From: CAVSPO01 sp963730005
Lineage (GTDB): Bacteria > Actinomycetota > Actinomycetes > Propionibacteriales > Propionibacteriaceae
Direction of reading: 5' to 3'
Assembly (NCBI GenBank): GCA_963730005.1
Contig: CAVSPO010000032.1
Coordinates: 1 to 41,366, forward strand
Length of the DNA stretch: 41,366 bases
The notes under the pieces were generated by a model. It was not told the DNA's origin. It was given only the letters and a program-made list of their open reading frames with translations, and made no database searches. A program made the translations under genes and the position numbers. Within the stretch, counting starts at the first letter, position 1. Each line of letters starts with the position of its first letter. Shown piece by piece: positions 7,912 through 15,136 of the stretch.

Positions 7912-8384
7912 CCACCCTCTACGACTTCACCGCCTCGACCCTCACGGGCCAGACCCAGGACCTGTCCGCCTACCGCGGCAAGGTCGTCCTTGTCGTCAAC
8001 ACCGCCTCCAAGTGCGGCCTCACCCCGCAGTTCGGCGGGCTCGAGACGCTGTACACCACCCACGCGGATGCAGGCTTCGTCGTCCTGGGGTTCCCCAGCG
8101 ACCAGTTCGCCCACCAGGAGTTCGACGACGCCGGCGAGATCGCGGAGTTCTGCCAGCTCAACTACGGCGTGACGTTCCCGATGTTCGCCAAGACAGACGT
8201 CAACGGGAAGGACGCCCACCCTGTCTTCCAGTGGCTCCGCAGCGAATCCGGCGGGCTTCTGGGCGATGCGATCAAGTGGAACTTCACCAAGTTCCTCGTC
8301 GACCGCGAGGGTCGCGTCGTGCGCCGCTACGCCCCGACCGTTGATCCCGCGGACATCGAGGCCGACATCCTCGCCCTGCTGTGA
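7908..8384 (+). CDS. Glutathione peroxidase family thiol peroxidase
   Basis: 158 aa, the usual size for bacterial GPx/BtuE-type peroxidases, cytosolic. The peroxidatic Cys is C36 in NTASKCGLTPQ, with Q70 (FAHQE) and the Trp-Asn of KWNFTKFLVDREG completing the catalytic site. C82 in EFCQLNYGVTFPMF is at the resolving position of thioredoxin-dependent enzymes. The Cys of the family motif GFPCNQF is Ser here (GFPSDQF). Actinobacteria generally lack glutathione, so thioredoxin or mycothiol systems are the likelier reductants. The start overlaps the ohrR stop (ATGA), with AAGGAG at 7895-7900. It is usual for ohrR to sit beside ohr; a GPx in that place is less common. Confidence 0.92.
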   Translation: MTTLYDFTASTLTGQTQDLSAYRGKVVLVVNTASKCGLTPQFGGLETLYTTHADAGFVVLGFPSDQFAHQEFDDAGEIAEFCQLNYGVTFPMFAKTDVNGKDAHPVFQWLRSESGGLLGDAIKWNFTKFLVDREGRVVRRYAPTVDPADIEADILALL

Positions 8385-8410
8385 GCGTGTTGTTCGACGA
8401 GGGGGTTCTG

Positions 8411-8785
8411 ATGACGACGCAAGGTCTGTGTCCGTGCGGGGGTGGGCTGTACGCCGAGTGCTGTGAGCCCTTCCACACCGCCCACACGGAGGCCCCCACG
8501 GCCGAGGCGTTGATGCGGTCGCGGTACTCGGCCTTCGTGCTGCAGCTGGACGACTACCTGTGGCGCACCTGGCACCCCAGGACACGCCCGGAGCGCGTCA
8601 TGCTCGACGACACGGTGTGGACCGGGCTGGAGATCGTGGACGTCGTCGACGGCTCCGAGCGCGACCAGGACGGGATCGTTGAGTTCGTCGCCAGCTACCG
8701 GCAGGGGCGCCGAGCCGCCAGCATGCGTGAGCGGTCCCGGTTCGAGCGGCGCGGGCGTCGCTGGATGTACCTGCTTCCGGCCTGA
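8411..8785 (+). CDS. YchJ/UPF0225-family protein with N-terminal SEC-C-like motif
   Basis: 124 aa. The N-terminal LCPCGGGLYAECCEPF is the cysteine-rich zinc-binding SEC-C-like motif, followed by the family block TAEALMRSRYSAFV and a C-terminal RFERRGRRWMYL. This is the typical bacterial UPF0225/YchJ architecture; the biochemical role is not established. ATG 8411 is preferred over GTG 8381 because GAGGGGGT lies just upstream and the motif begins right after it. The frame overlaps the peroxidase stop if read from 8381, so it is probably the last gene of the ohrR-gpx operon. Confidence 0.85.
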   Translation: MTTQGLCPCGGGLYAECCEPFHTAHTEAPTAEALMRSRYSAFVLQLDDYLWRTWHPRTRPERVMLDDTVWTGLEIVDVVDGSERDQDGIVEFVASYRQGRRAASMRERSRFERRGRRWMYLLPA

Positions 8786-8803
8786 GACTGGGTCCAGGCG
8801 CTG

Positions 8804-8849
8804 TTGACCGGTGGCCATTCGTCGTAGACGAGGAATCACCACCGGTCAA
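8804..8849. terminator. Bidirectional hairpin between YchJ-family gene and sppA
   Basis: TTGACCGGTGG (8804-8814) pairs perfectly with CCACCGGTCAA (8839-8849), and the loop contains an inner TTCGTC/GACGA stem. It lies between two convergent genes. Confidence 0.6.
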
Positions 8850-8866
8850 GCAGGGACCAGCTTCGT

Positions 8867-10498
8867 TCAGCGGACCGTCACCGCAGCGTCGAACCAGGTC
8901 AGGACCCGCTCGTCGCCGAAGGGCCACACCGCAGTCAGCAGGGCGGACGCCGTAGCTTCTGCCGGGTCGCGGCCGAACCCCGGCAGCCCGGGAATCGACA
9001 GGCCCGTGGGCTCGCTGCGCACAGGTGCGTCGTCGGGCAGGCCCGCGAGTCGCCGTGCTGCGGCGATGCCCGTGTGCAGGTCGCCCAACTCGTCGATGAG
9101 CCCGTGCTCGTGGGCGTCGCTGCCGCTCCAGAGTCGGCCACGGCCCAGCTCGTTCACCCGTTCAGGTGTCAGGCGCCGGCCGGCGGCGACCCGGGCAACG
9201 AACCGGGCGTAGACCTCTTCCATCATGCGCTCGGCCCAGGCGCGTTCGGCGTCCGAGAAAGGCCGGTTCGATGACCCGAACAGCGCCAGCTCGCGTCCGA
9301 GGGTCTCGGGGTTGCGGCCGATCCGTTCGTTGAGTTCCTCGAGCACGGGCTTGCCGACGACCACACCGATGCTGCCGGTGAGGGTGAAGGGGCTGGCCAC
9401 CACGTGGTCGGCCTGGGCGAGCACGTAGTAGCCACCCGAGGCGGCCACCTCGCCCATCACTGCCACCACCGGCTTGGCGCAGCGGGCCACGGCACGGCCG
9501 ATGACGTCAGAGGCCAGCGCCGACCCGCCGCCGGAGTCCACGTACAGCAGGATGGCCTTGACCAGCGGGTCGCGCTCGGCCCGGCGCAGTGCAGCGACCA
9601 CGGTCTCCGAGCCCGCGGTGGGCCCGGTGAGCAGCCCCGGGGCCGGCCGGCTGCGTCCCGACACGATGGCACCCACGACGGGCACGACGGCGACCCCGGG
9701 CACCTTCTTCGCGTGTCGCCGGGCGGTGAACTGGTCGCGCATCAGACCCAACGAGCGGGCCCAGTCCTGGTCGACCGGCACCGCGACCTCGTCGTCCCAC
9801 CCGATGCGGCTGATCAGCCCAGCCTCCAGCAGTTGCTGCGCATTCGTGAAGCCGGCATCCAGCACCCCAGGACCCGCTGCCGGGGTGGTCGCGTCCGATG
9901 TCACGGCGGCCAGCCACGACCGCTCGGCCGAGGCGAGATAGGCCGACAACTGTTCGCGCTCGAAGTCGTCCATGTGGTCGTCGGAGAAGCGGGTCAGCGC
10001 GCTCTTGTACTCGCGGATGCGCAGGTTTTCGAAGCGGATGCCGCGGCGGTTCAGGAACTCGCCGTAGTAGACGCGCTCGGCGGCGAAGCCGGGCAGCAGC
10101 ACCTCCGCCGACTCGGGAGCGACGACCTCGGTCACCTCGGCCGCGACCAGCAGGGTGCGCATGTTGACCTGTGGCAGGTACACCACCACCCGCTTCGAGC
10201 GTTGCAGGCGGCCCAGCGCCCGTGCGATCGCCTCGCTGGTGGCCAGCCCGGCGGTGAGTTCGATCACACGCACGAGCACGCCGGTGACGGATTCGTCCCG
10301 GGCCAATTGCTCCAGGCGTTCAGTGAGCACCTGGAACGACTCCGAGCGCTGGAGCAGGGCAGACACGTCGTGGGCGTGGTGGGTGGGGTAGGCGCCCTGC
10401 AGGTCCAGGATTGCCCAGGACGCGGCGTCCTCTGCGGCGCCCCGTCCGAGCGTTGCTCGCAGGAGCGAGGGCAGGTCGGTCAAGGAGGTCATCGGCAT
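8867..10498 (-). CDS. sppA: Signal peptide peptidase SppA (protease IV type)
   Basis: 543 aa, the long two-domain SppA form. The Ser/Lys dyad is visible: K165 in REYKSALTRF (N-terminal half) and S326 in DSGGGSALAS (C-terminal half), followed by the oxyanion and tunnel segment GEVAASGGYYVLAQADHVVASPFTLTGSIGV. SppA cleaves signal-peptide remnants and small membrane-bound peptides. No hydrophobic anchor is seen at the N-terminus, unlike E. coli SppA, so the protein may be cytosolic or peripheral. ATG 10498 lies 6 nt after TACCGT, a fit to the leaderless pattern seen elsewhere here. It stands alone, transcribed against the YchJ-family gene. Confidence 0.92.
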   Translation of the reverse strand: MPMTSLTDLPSLLRATLGRGAAEDAASWAILDLQGAYPTHHAHDVSALLQRSESFQVLTERLEQLARDESVTGVLVRVIELTAGLATSEAIARALGRLQRSKRVVVYLPQVNMRTLLVAAEVTEVVAPESAEVLLPGFAAERVYYGEFLNRRGIRFENLRIREYKSALTRFSDDHMDDFEREQLSAYLASAERSWLAAVTSDATTPAAGPGVLDAGFTNAQQLLEAGLISRIGWDDEVAVPVDQDWARSLGLMRDQFTARRHAKKVPGVAVVPVVGAIVSGRSRPAPGLLTGPTAGSETVVAALRRAERDPLVKAILLYVDSGGGSALASDVIGRAVARCAKPVVAVMGEVAASGGYYVLAQADHVVASPFTLTGSIGVVVGKPVLEELNERIGRNPETLGRELALFGSSNRPFSDAERAWAERMMEEVYARFVARVAAGRRLTPERVNELGRGRLWSGSDAHEHGLIDELGDLHTGIAAARRLAGLPDDAPVRSEPTGLSIPGLPGFGRDPAEATASALLTAVWPFGDERVLTWFDAAVTVR

Positions 10499-10548
10499 GC
10501 CACCACGGTATCGGGGTGCCCCAGGGGGGTCTCACCCAGCGCGTCGCC

Positions 10549-11271
10549 TCATGGTTTCTTCGGCTCCACCTGCGCCAGCTCGGGGTGCTCGGCACGGAAC
10601 TGGTTCACGTGGTCGTCCGAGGCGTAGCCCAGCGCCAGGCCGGTGATCAGCTTGTAGTCGGGCGGGACGACGAACTCCGCATCGATGGGCCTTCGCCAGG
10701 CGGCCAGCACGCCGAGCGCGCAGGAGCCAACCCCGTGGGCCTGGGCCGACAGCATCAGCGTGGCCAGCATCAGCCCGGCATCGTGGGCGGAGAACGGCAG
10801 CAGCTTGCGGTGCACGAAGATCCACAGCACCGCGGGGGCACCGAAGAACTCGCAGTTGCGGCGGTTCTGGGCGTCCCTGGCCTCGCGGTCGCCTCTGGCG
10901 ATGCCGATGTGCTGGTAGAGCGCCTTGCCGATCTGCACGCTGCGGGTGCGCAGGTCGTCGGGGTAGGGGCGCCAGATGGGGAAGTCGCCGTCGGGCAGTT
11001 TCCTGGTCAGCGCCGCGCGCAGGAGCGCTGCGGGACGCCGCTGCTGCAGCCCGAGGGAGGCGTCGAACTCGGCGCTGTAGGCATCGCGCAGCCGCTCCAA
11101 CCGCTCGCCGGTGGCCACGGCGACGCAGTAGGGGCGGGTGTTGCTCCAGCTCGCCGAGTGTCGGGCGTCGTCCAGGATCGCCGCCAACGTGTCGGCCTCG
11201 ATCGGATCAGGGCGGAAGTCCCGGACGCTGTGGCGGGCGCGGACCAGGGCAGCGAAGTCGTCGGGAAGCAC
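10549..11271 (-). CDS. Nitroreductase-family flavoprotein
   Basis: 240 aa. An N-terminal RARHSVRDFRPDPIEADTLAAILDDAR and SASWSNTRPYCVAVA give the FMN-binding start of the NfsA/FRP nitroreductase fold. The C-terminal half has LMLSAQAHGVGSCALG and a closing ITGLALGY, also family-typical. Such enzymes use NAD(P)H and FMN to reduce nitroaromatics, quinones or related electrophiles; the physiological substrate is unknown. The GTG start at 11271 lies 7 nt after TAGGCT, so it may be leaderless. It is downstream of the response regulator on the same strand, with a 40-nt gap, and may be co-transcribed. Confidence 0.9.
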   Translation of the reverse strand: MLPDDFAALVRARHSVRDFRPDPIEADTLAAILDDARHSASWSNTRPYCVAVATGERLERLRDAYSAEFDASLGLQQRRPAALLRAALTRKLPDGDFPIWRPYPDDLRTRSVQIGKALYQHIGIARGDREARDAQNRRNCEFFGAPAVLWIFVHRKLLPFSAHDAGLMLATLMLSAQAHGVGSCALGVLAAWRRPIDAEFVVPPDYKLITGLALGYASDDHVNQFRAEHPELAQVEPKKP

Positions 11272-11311
11272 GCCCGGCAGCCTACCGCACCCCTTGTGGC
11301 AGCCCGCCGGC

Positions 11312-11986
11312 TCAGGGCTGGAAGCGGTACCCGAACCCCTGCACGGTGATGAAATGCCGGGGGTGCCCGCCTCGGGGTTCGAGCTTCTTGCGGACGTGGG
11401 TCATGTAGACCCGCAAGTAGTGGTTCTGCTGCTCGAAAGACGGCCCCCAGACGTCGCGGAGCAGGTCGCTGGACGAGATCGCCTCGCCGGGCTTCAGGGT
11501 GAGGGCCCGCACCAGCCGCCACTCGGTGGGGGTCAGCCTGACCTGCTCGCCTTCGACAAAGGCAGCCTTGGCGGCGAAGTCGAGGCGGAATGTCGAGGTG
11601 GTCACGACCGGGCGGCTCGCCGGTGGCCCGACCCTGCGCAGCGTCGAGCGGATCCGCGCCATCAGTTCCTCAAGCCCGAACGGTTTGGTCACGTAGTCGT
11701 CGGCGCCGGCCTCCAGGGCGTCCACCTTCTCTGACTGGGAGTTGCGGGCCGACACCACGATGATCGGCAGTGGCGAGGTGCGGCAGATCTCGCTGATGAC
11801 GCTCAGCCCGTCAAGGTCGGGCAGCCCCAGGTCGAGCAGCACCAGGTCGGGAGGATCCGAGGCGACGGCGTTCAGGGCCTCGGCGCCGGTGGCCGCCTCG
11901 CTCACCTTGTACTGCCGGGATTGCAGGCTGATGACCAGGGTGCGGCGCAGCCGGGGGTCGTCCTCAACGACCAATATTCGGGTCAC
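11312..11986 (-). CDS. kdpE: OmpR-family response regulator, KdpE-like
   Basis: 224 aa. Receiver domain MTRILVVEDDPRLRR with phospho-acceptor D52 (LVLLDLGLPDLDG) and the conserved K of DDYVTKPFG, then a winged helix (VRLTPTEWRLVRALTLKPGE ... VWGPSFEQQNHYLRVYMTHVRKKLEP ... GFGYRF). The WGP...YLRVY(M)...RKKLEP stretch is characteristic of KdpE. The GTG start at 11986 lies inside a short remnant that reads like the end of a KdpD sensor kinase, the normal partner gene. Neither kdpD nor the KdpFABC potassium pump is present nearby. The regulator therefore looks orphaned, though it could be phosphorylated by another kinase. Confidence 0.85.
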   Translation of the reverse strand: MTRILVVEDDPRLRRTLVISLQSRQYKVSEAATGAEALNAVASDPPDLVLLDLGLPDLDGLSVISEICRTSPLPIIVVSARNSQSEKVDALEAGADDYVTKPFGLEELMARIRSTLRRVGPPASRPVVTTSTFRLDFAAKAAFVEGEQVRLTPTEWRLVRALTLKPGEAISSSDLLRDVWGPSFEQQNHYLRVYMTHVRKKLEPRGGHPRHFITVQGFGYRFQP

Positions 11987-12056
11987 CCGACAGCCTCGCT
12001 CTCAGTGTCATGGTCAAGCCACCGCCAGGCGTCGCCTCGGGGGTCAACGTCACCCC
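11964..12056 (-). pseudogene. 3' remnant of a kdpD-like histidine kinase gene
   Basis: Thirty codons before a TGA at 11966-11964 read GVTLTPEATPGGGLTMTL and on to NIGR. The TPE-x-TPGGGLTM pattern is the last beta-strand of the KdpD-type kinase ATPase domain, as it appears in actinobacteria. The frame overlaps the regulator start, as expected for a kdpD-kdpE pair. Upstream of about 12056 the similarity ends abruptly, and the lipoprotein gene lies there on the opposite strand. This suggests that nearly all of the kinase gene was deleted or replaced. The call rests on about 20 recognisable residues. Confidence 0.6.
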
Positions 12057-12096
12057 CTCGGAGTAGCGTGGTTCCACGAGACTCGAGGAGGTCACC

Positions 12097-12642
12097 ATGA
12101 CCAGCCGACCCACCGTGGGCGCCGTTGCCCTCATCGCATTCCTGGGCCTCACCGCCTGCTCCGCCGCTCCCACCACGGTGCCCAGCGCTGTGTCGTCCCT
12201 CACGGAGCAGGCCCCCACCGCAACCACTGCCGCCACCGTTGCCTCGCACCCCGCTGAGGGCGACCGTCATGCTGCGTTGTTTGCTGGCGCACGCACGGAC
12301 GGCAGCACCACCTACCTCAACGTTGATCTGGTGCTGTTCCTCACCGACGGGGAGGCCGAGGACGCCGCCGCAGCCCGGGGCGACGAGCCCCCGCCGAATG
12401 ACTTCTACATCCTCAACCACAGCGAGAAGCTGCGGGAGTACGCCGTCGCCGACGACATCGCCGTGACCGTGGTGATGGACCCGGCAGGGAACCTGTGCCC
12501 CGATCTGGTCTGCCCGGCCATGCCGCTGGACGCCTGGGTCGCCGCGGTGATGCCGGCGCAGAGCAACTTCAGGTTCACGCCGTACTGGCTCACCATCGAC
12601 GGGGCAACCATCACGGCTATCAGTCAGCAATACGTCCCGTAG
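12097..12642 (+). CDS. Putative lipoprotein of unknown function
   Basis: 181 aa. A signal peptide ends in the lipobox LTAC with C21, so the mature protein is probably lipid-anchored outside the membrane. A Thr/Ala/Ser-rich linker (to about residue 50) leads to a folded domain with DGSTTYLNVDLVLFLTDGEAEDAA and NDFYILNHSEKLREYAV, and a possible disulfide pair in NLCPDLVCPA. The family is not recognised. GAGGAGG at 12085-12091 precedes ATG 12097. It replaces the kinase expected upstream of the KdpE-like gene and diverges from it. Its last 23 bases overlap the end of the HNH gene on the other strand. Confidence 0.8.
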   Translation: MTSRPTVGAVALIAFLGLTACSAAPTTVPSAVSSLTEQAPTATTAATVASHPAEGDRHAALFAGARTDGSTTYLNVDLVLFLTDGEAEDAAAARGDEPPPNDFYILNHSEKLREYAVADDIAVTVVMDPAGNLCPDLVCPAMPLDAWVAAVMPAQSNFRFTPYWLTIDGATITAISQQYVP

Positions 12643-14116
12643 CCGGATCGAGGCGATGCCGGACGGACTCGGGCGGGTGCCAGGGGTTCTTTCCGGCGAG
12701 GCAGTCTTCCAGCCATTCCTGGTGGAGGCGCGCCCAGTGGTCTTGGGTCTCGTATTCTTCCGAATCAAATTGCTCCGGTGGTGCTTCTTCTGAATCGCCG
12801 GCGTCGAGTGGCAATTGTTTCGGGGTGAGAGAGAATCTTTGGTGTCGCCTTGGTTTTCGGTGTTTGTCGACGAATCGGGGCGGCAACAATTCCGGTGCAC
12901 CGTCGGCACCGATTCGGACTTGCCATTGATTCGCTTGATCGATGGGTCGGGGTTCGACGATCCGGTGGTGGTGGGGACACAACAGCACCGCATTGCCGAG
13001 GTCGGTGCGTCCACCGGCCCACCAGGGTTGGATGTGGTGGCCCTCGCAGATCGTTGGCGGTGCGTTGCAGCCCGGGAACACGCAGCCTTGGTCCCGTAAC
13101 GCCAGCGCCTGGCGGGTCGGGCCGGTGAACAACCGGCTGCCGCGGCCCAGGTCGAGGATCTGACTGGCGCCACCCAAGACGGCGGGGATGATGTCGGCGT
13201 CGCACGCCAACCTGCGGATGTCGCCGGCCGACAGGGCCTCACCCGACGAGCAGAGGGTGCCCATGCCGAGCCCGGTGCGCAGCGCGTCGAGGCTGATGGT
13301 GACGACAACCCGCGGCCGGTCACCACCCAGGGTGGGGGCCTGCCCGGAAGCGGCGTAGGCGCCGACGATCTGGGTGAGGGCGTCGGCCTGGCGGCGGTGG
13401 ATGGGGATGAGTTCACCGAGTTCGTCGGTGACGGGGAGGCTGGCGGTGACAGCGGTCACCAGAGCGACGAGGGGTTCTGCGTCGACGATCGGCAGCTGGC
13501 CGCGGAACCGGACCGACCCGAACCCGTCTCTGGCCCAGGAGAAGGACCGGTCGCCACGGGCCCTGGCCTCTTCACGCAGTAGCGCCAAGCGGTCGGCTTC
13601 CTCACCGACCTCCGGTGCCACGACGGTGACGACGTGGTGGCCGAACTGTTTCATCAGGTCCGGGTCGAACTCGTGCACGTGGGCCAGCATCGCCTGCTCA
13701 CACTCATCCACGGTGCCGGCGTCGAGCTCGCACGGGAGGCGACGGATGCTGTGCACGATCGCGGAGGCCTGGTCGAACCCGACCCGACCAGCCAGCGCCT
13801 CGGCCTGCACGTCGGGGCGCGCGGCCAGCTCCACCGCGGCACGCACCTGACGGCGCGCATCCCCCAGGGTGGACCAGTTCGTCGCATGCAACCACTCGCT
13901 GGTCCGCACCCCATGCCTGGTGGTGGTGGCGCCGCGGGCCTCGATCTCAGCCACCCGGCGGGCCGTCTCGGCACGCAACCGTTCCAGACACAACAACAGA
14001 TCCCGGGTGCCTGCCAGCAGATCACGGTCGCCAGTGCGCCACAAATCCTGGGAATTCAACGAATCCAGCACACCGAAAAGCATTTCTGCCGGTGGCGTCT
14101 GGATTGCTGTGTGCAT
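12620..14116 (-). CDS. DUF222 / HNH endonuclease-domain protein (13E12-type), intact copy
   Basis: 498 aa. The N-terminal and central region is DUF222 (ELLAGTRDLLLCLERLRAETARRVAEIEARG-like helices through RRQADALTQIVGAYA). The C-terminal HNH site is at QGCVFPGCNAPPTICEGHHIQPWWAGGRTDLGNAVLLCPHHHRIVE, with zinc-type Cys pairs and the HH...N...H catalytic residues. Such genes are abundant in actinobacteria, often in several copies (REP13E12 in mycobacteria), with no settled function. A second, frameshifted copy in inverted orientation lies at 35308-36800. The ATG at 14116 is 6 nt after TAGCAT, so it is probably leaderless. About 90 bp upstream is also shared with the other copy and includes two TTTTCCACA motifs. 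Confidence 0.93.
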   Translation of the reverse strand: MHTAIQTPPAEMLFGVLDSLNSQDLWRTGDRDLLAGTRDLLLCLERLRAETARRVAEIEARGATTTRHGVRTSEWLHATNWSTLGDARRQVRAAVELAARPDVQAEALAGRVGFDQASAIVHSIRRLPCELDAGTVDECEQAMLAHVHEFDPDLMKQFGHHVVTVVAPEVGEEADRLALLREEARARGDRSFSWARDGFGSVRFRGQLPIVDAEPLVALVTAVTASLPVTDELGELIPIHRRQADALTQIVGAYAASGQAPTLGGDRPRVVVTISLDALRTGLGMGTLCSSGEALSAGDIRRLACDADIIPAVLGGASQILDLGRGSRLFTGPTRQALALRDQGCVFPGCNAPPTICEGHHIQPWWAGGRTDLGNAVLLCPHHHRIVEPRPIDQANQWQVRIGADGAPELLPPRFVDKHRKPRRHQRFSLTPKQLPLDAGDSEEAPPEQFDSEEYETQDHWARLHQEWLEDCLAGKNPWHPPESVRHRLDPATGRIAD

Positions 14117-14205
14117 ATTACAATGCTAGACACCCCCACTGACAAAAATGACCCCAGCAAGCCCTCTGTGGAAAACAATCTGAACAAATACTTGCCTGTG
14201 GAAAA
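12640..14205 (-). repeat. Left arm of a 1.5-kb inverted duplication (DUF222/HNH gene plus upstream region)
   Basis: The coding region and about 90 bp before it match 35215-36800 in opposite orientation. Most residues are identical by eye. The main difference is a 13-residue stretch near the N-terminus present only in the other copy. Exact borders need an alignment. Confidence 0.75.
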
Positions 14206-14358
14206 GTCATCTTCCGTGCCGAGGAATCCGGCTCGAAGTCGGCCACGAACAATTCGCCTGATTGGCAGATAGGGGAATGGCGGCGCGTTGTCGCCAATGG
14301 ATTCTTGGGGTTTCGCGCGTTGCCCGTCGACGAGGCGGTGGCCGTCAGCAAGGGCCGG
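14117..14358. other. Intergenic region upstream of the HNH gene
   Basis: The part next to the HNH gene holds a promoter box TAGCAT 6 nt before the ATG (- strand) and two TTTTCCACA motifs, near 14170 and 14205 read on the - strand, which fit the DnaA-box consensus TTWTNCACA. The rest to 14358 has no gene or structure that I can support. Confidence 0.5.
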
Positions 14359-14401
14359 CTCGCCGCCGTGGTTGACGCTGGGCGCCAACCACGGCGGCGA
14401 G
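14359..14401 (-). terminator. Strong hairpin downstream of the FMN reductase gene
   Basis: CTCGCCGCCGTGGTTG (14359-14374) pairs perfectly over 16 bp with 14386-14401, with an 11-nt loop. It lies 33 nt past the reductase stop and lacks a T tract, as is common for actinobacterial terminator hairpins. Confidence 0.7.
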
Positions 14402-14433
14402 TGATGGACCTGCTATCGCAGCAACCCGACGTC

Positions 14434-15003
14434 TCAGTCGCGGGGCAACACCGTCAGCACCCGACGGACATGCTCCTTGAACTCGGTCATGAATGCCTCG
14501 AGCACCTTCTGGAGGCCTTCGTCGAGGATGTTGCCGTCCTCATCAATGGCCCCGTCGCGGAGGTGGATGTAGGCCTCGGGCGCGGTCATCTGACGGGCGT
14601 TGCAGAAGGCCATCACGTTGCGCAGCGACTGCTGGGCCAGCGCCGTGCCGATGCTGCCGATGGATGCGCCGATGATCGCGGTGGGCACGTGATCGAAGGA
14701 GTTCTGGCCCCACGGCCGCGACGCCCAGTCGATCGCGTTCTTGAGCGCACCGGGGATCGAGCGGTTGTACTCCGGCGAGATGAACAGCAGGGCGTGGACA
14801 CCGGCGATCGCGTCCTTGAGGGCCTGGCCCTCGGGAGGGTAGGCGGCGTCGTAGTCGGGTGAGTAGAGCGGCAGGTTGTCGATGCGGATCTCGTGGAAGA
14901 CGAGGCCCTCGGGAGCAACGCTGATCAGGGCCTTCGAGAGGGCCCTGTTGATGGAGGTGGACGACAGGCTGCCGACGAAGTAACCGACTCGGTAGGTGCT
15001 CAT
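14434..15003 (-). CDS. NADPH-dependent FMN reductase family protein
   Basis: 189 aa flavodoxin-like fold. GSLSSTSINRALSKAL is the FMN phosphate-binding loop, LFISPEYNRSIPGALKNAIDWASRP is the hallmark motif of the FMN_red/ChrR/azoreductase group, and PTAIIGASIGSIGTALAQQSLRNVM completes the flavin site. These enzymes reduce free flavins, quinones or chromate. The start at 15003 is preceded by GAAGGGAAA. An unusually AT-rich stretch near 15046-15062 probably holds the promoter. It follows the heliorhodopsin gene on the same strand after 133 nt, so the two may be co-transcribed, but the gap has room for a separate promoter. Confidence 0.92.
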   Translation of the reverse strand: MSTYRVGYFVGSLSSTSINRALSKALISVAPEGLVFHEIRIDNLPLYSPDYDAAYPPEGQALKDAIAGVHALLFISPEYNRSIPGALKNAIDWASRPWGQNSFDHVPTAIIGASIGSIGTALAQQSLRNVMAFCNARQMTAPEAYIHLRDGAIDEDGNILDEGLQKVLEAFMTEFKEHVRRVLTVLPRD

Positions 15004-15136
15004 GCTGGTTTCCCTTCAGGCGCCGGCCGGGTTCGGCCGGGTTGTTGAAAAATAAATATATCGACACCCTATGCCCTGGCGGTAGGCCTCACCGTCGTGC
15101 TTCCGGGGCAGTTCGCTCTCAGAAGACGCCGCTCAG

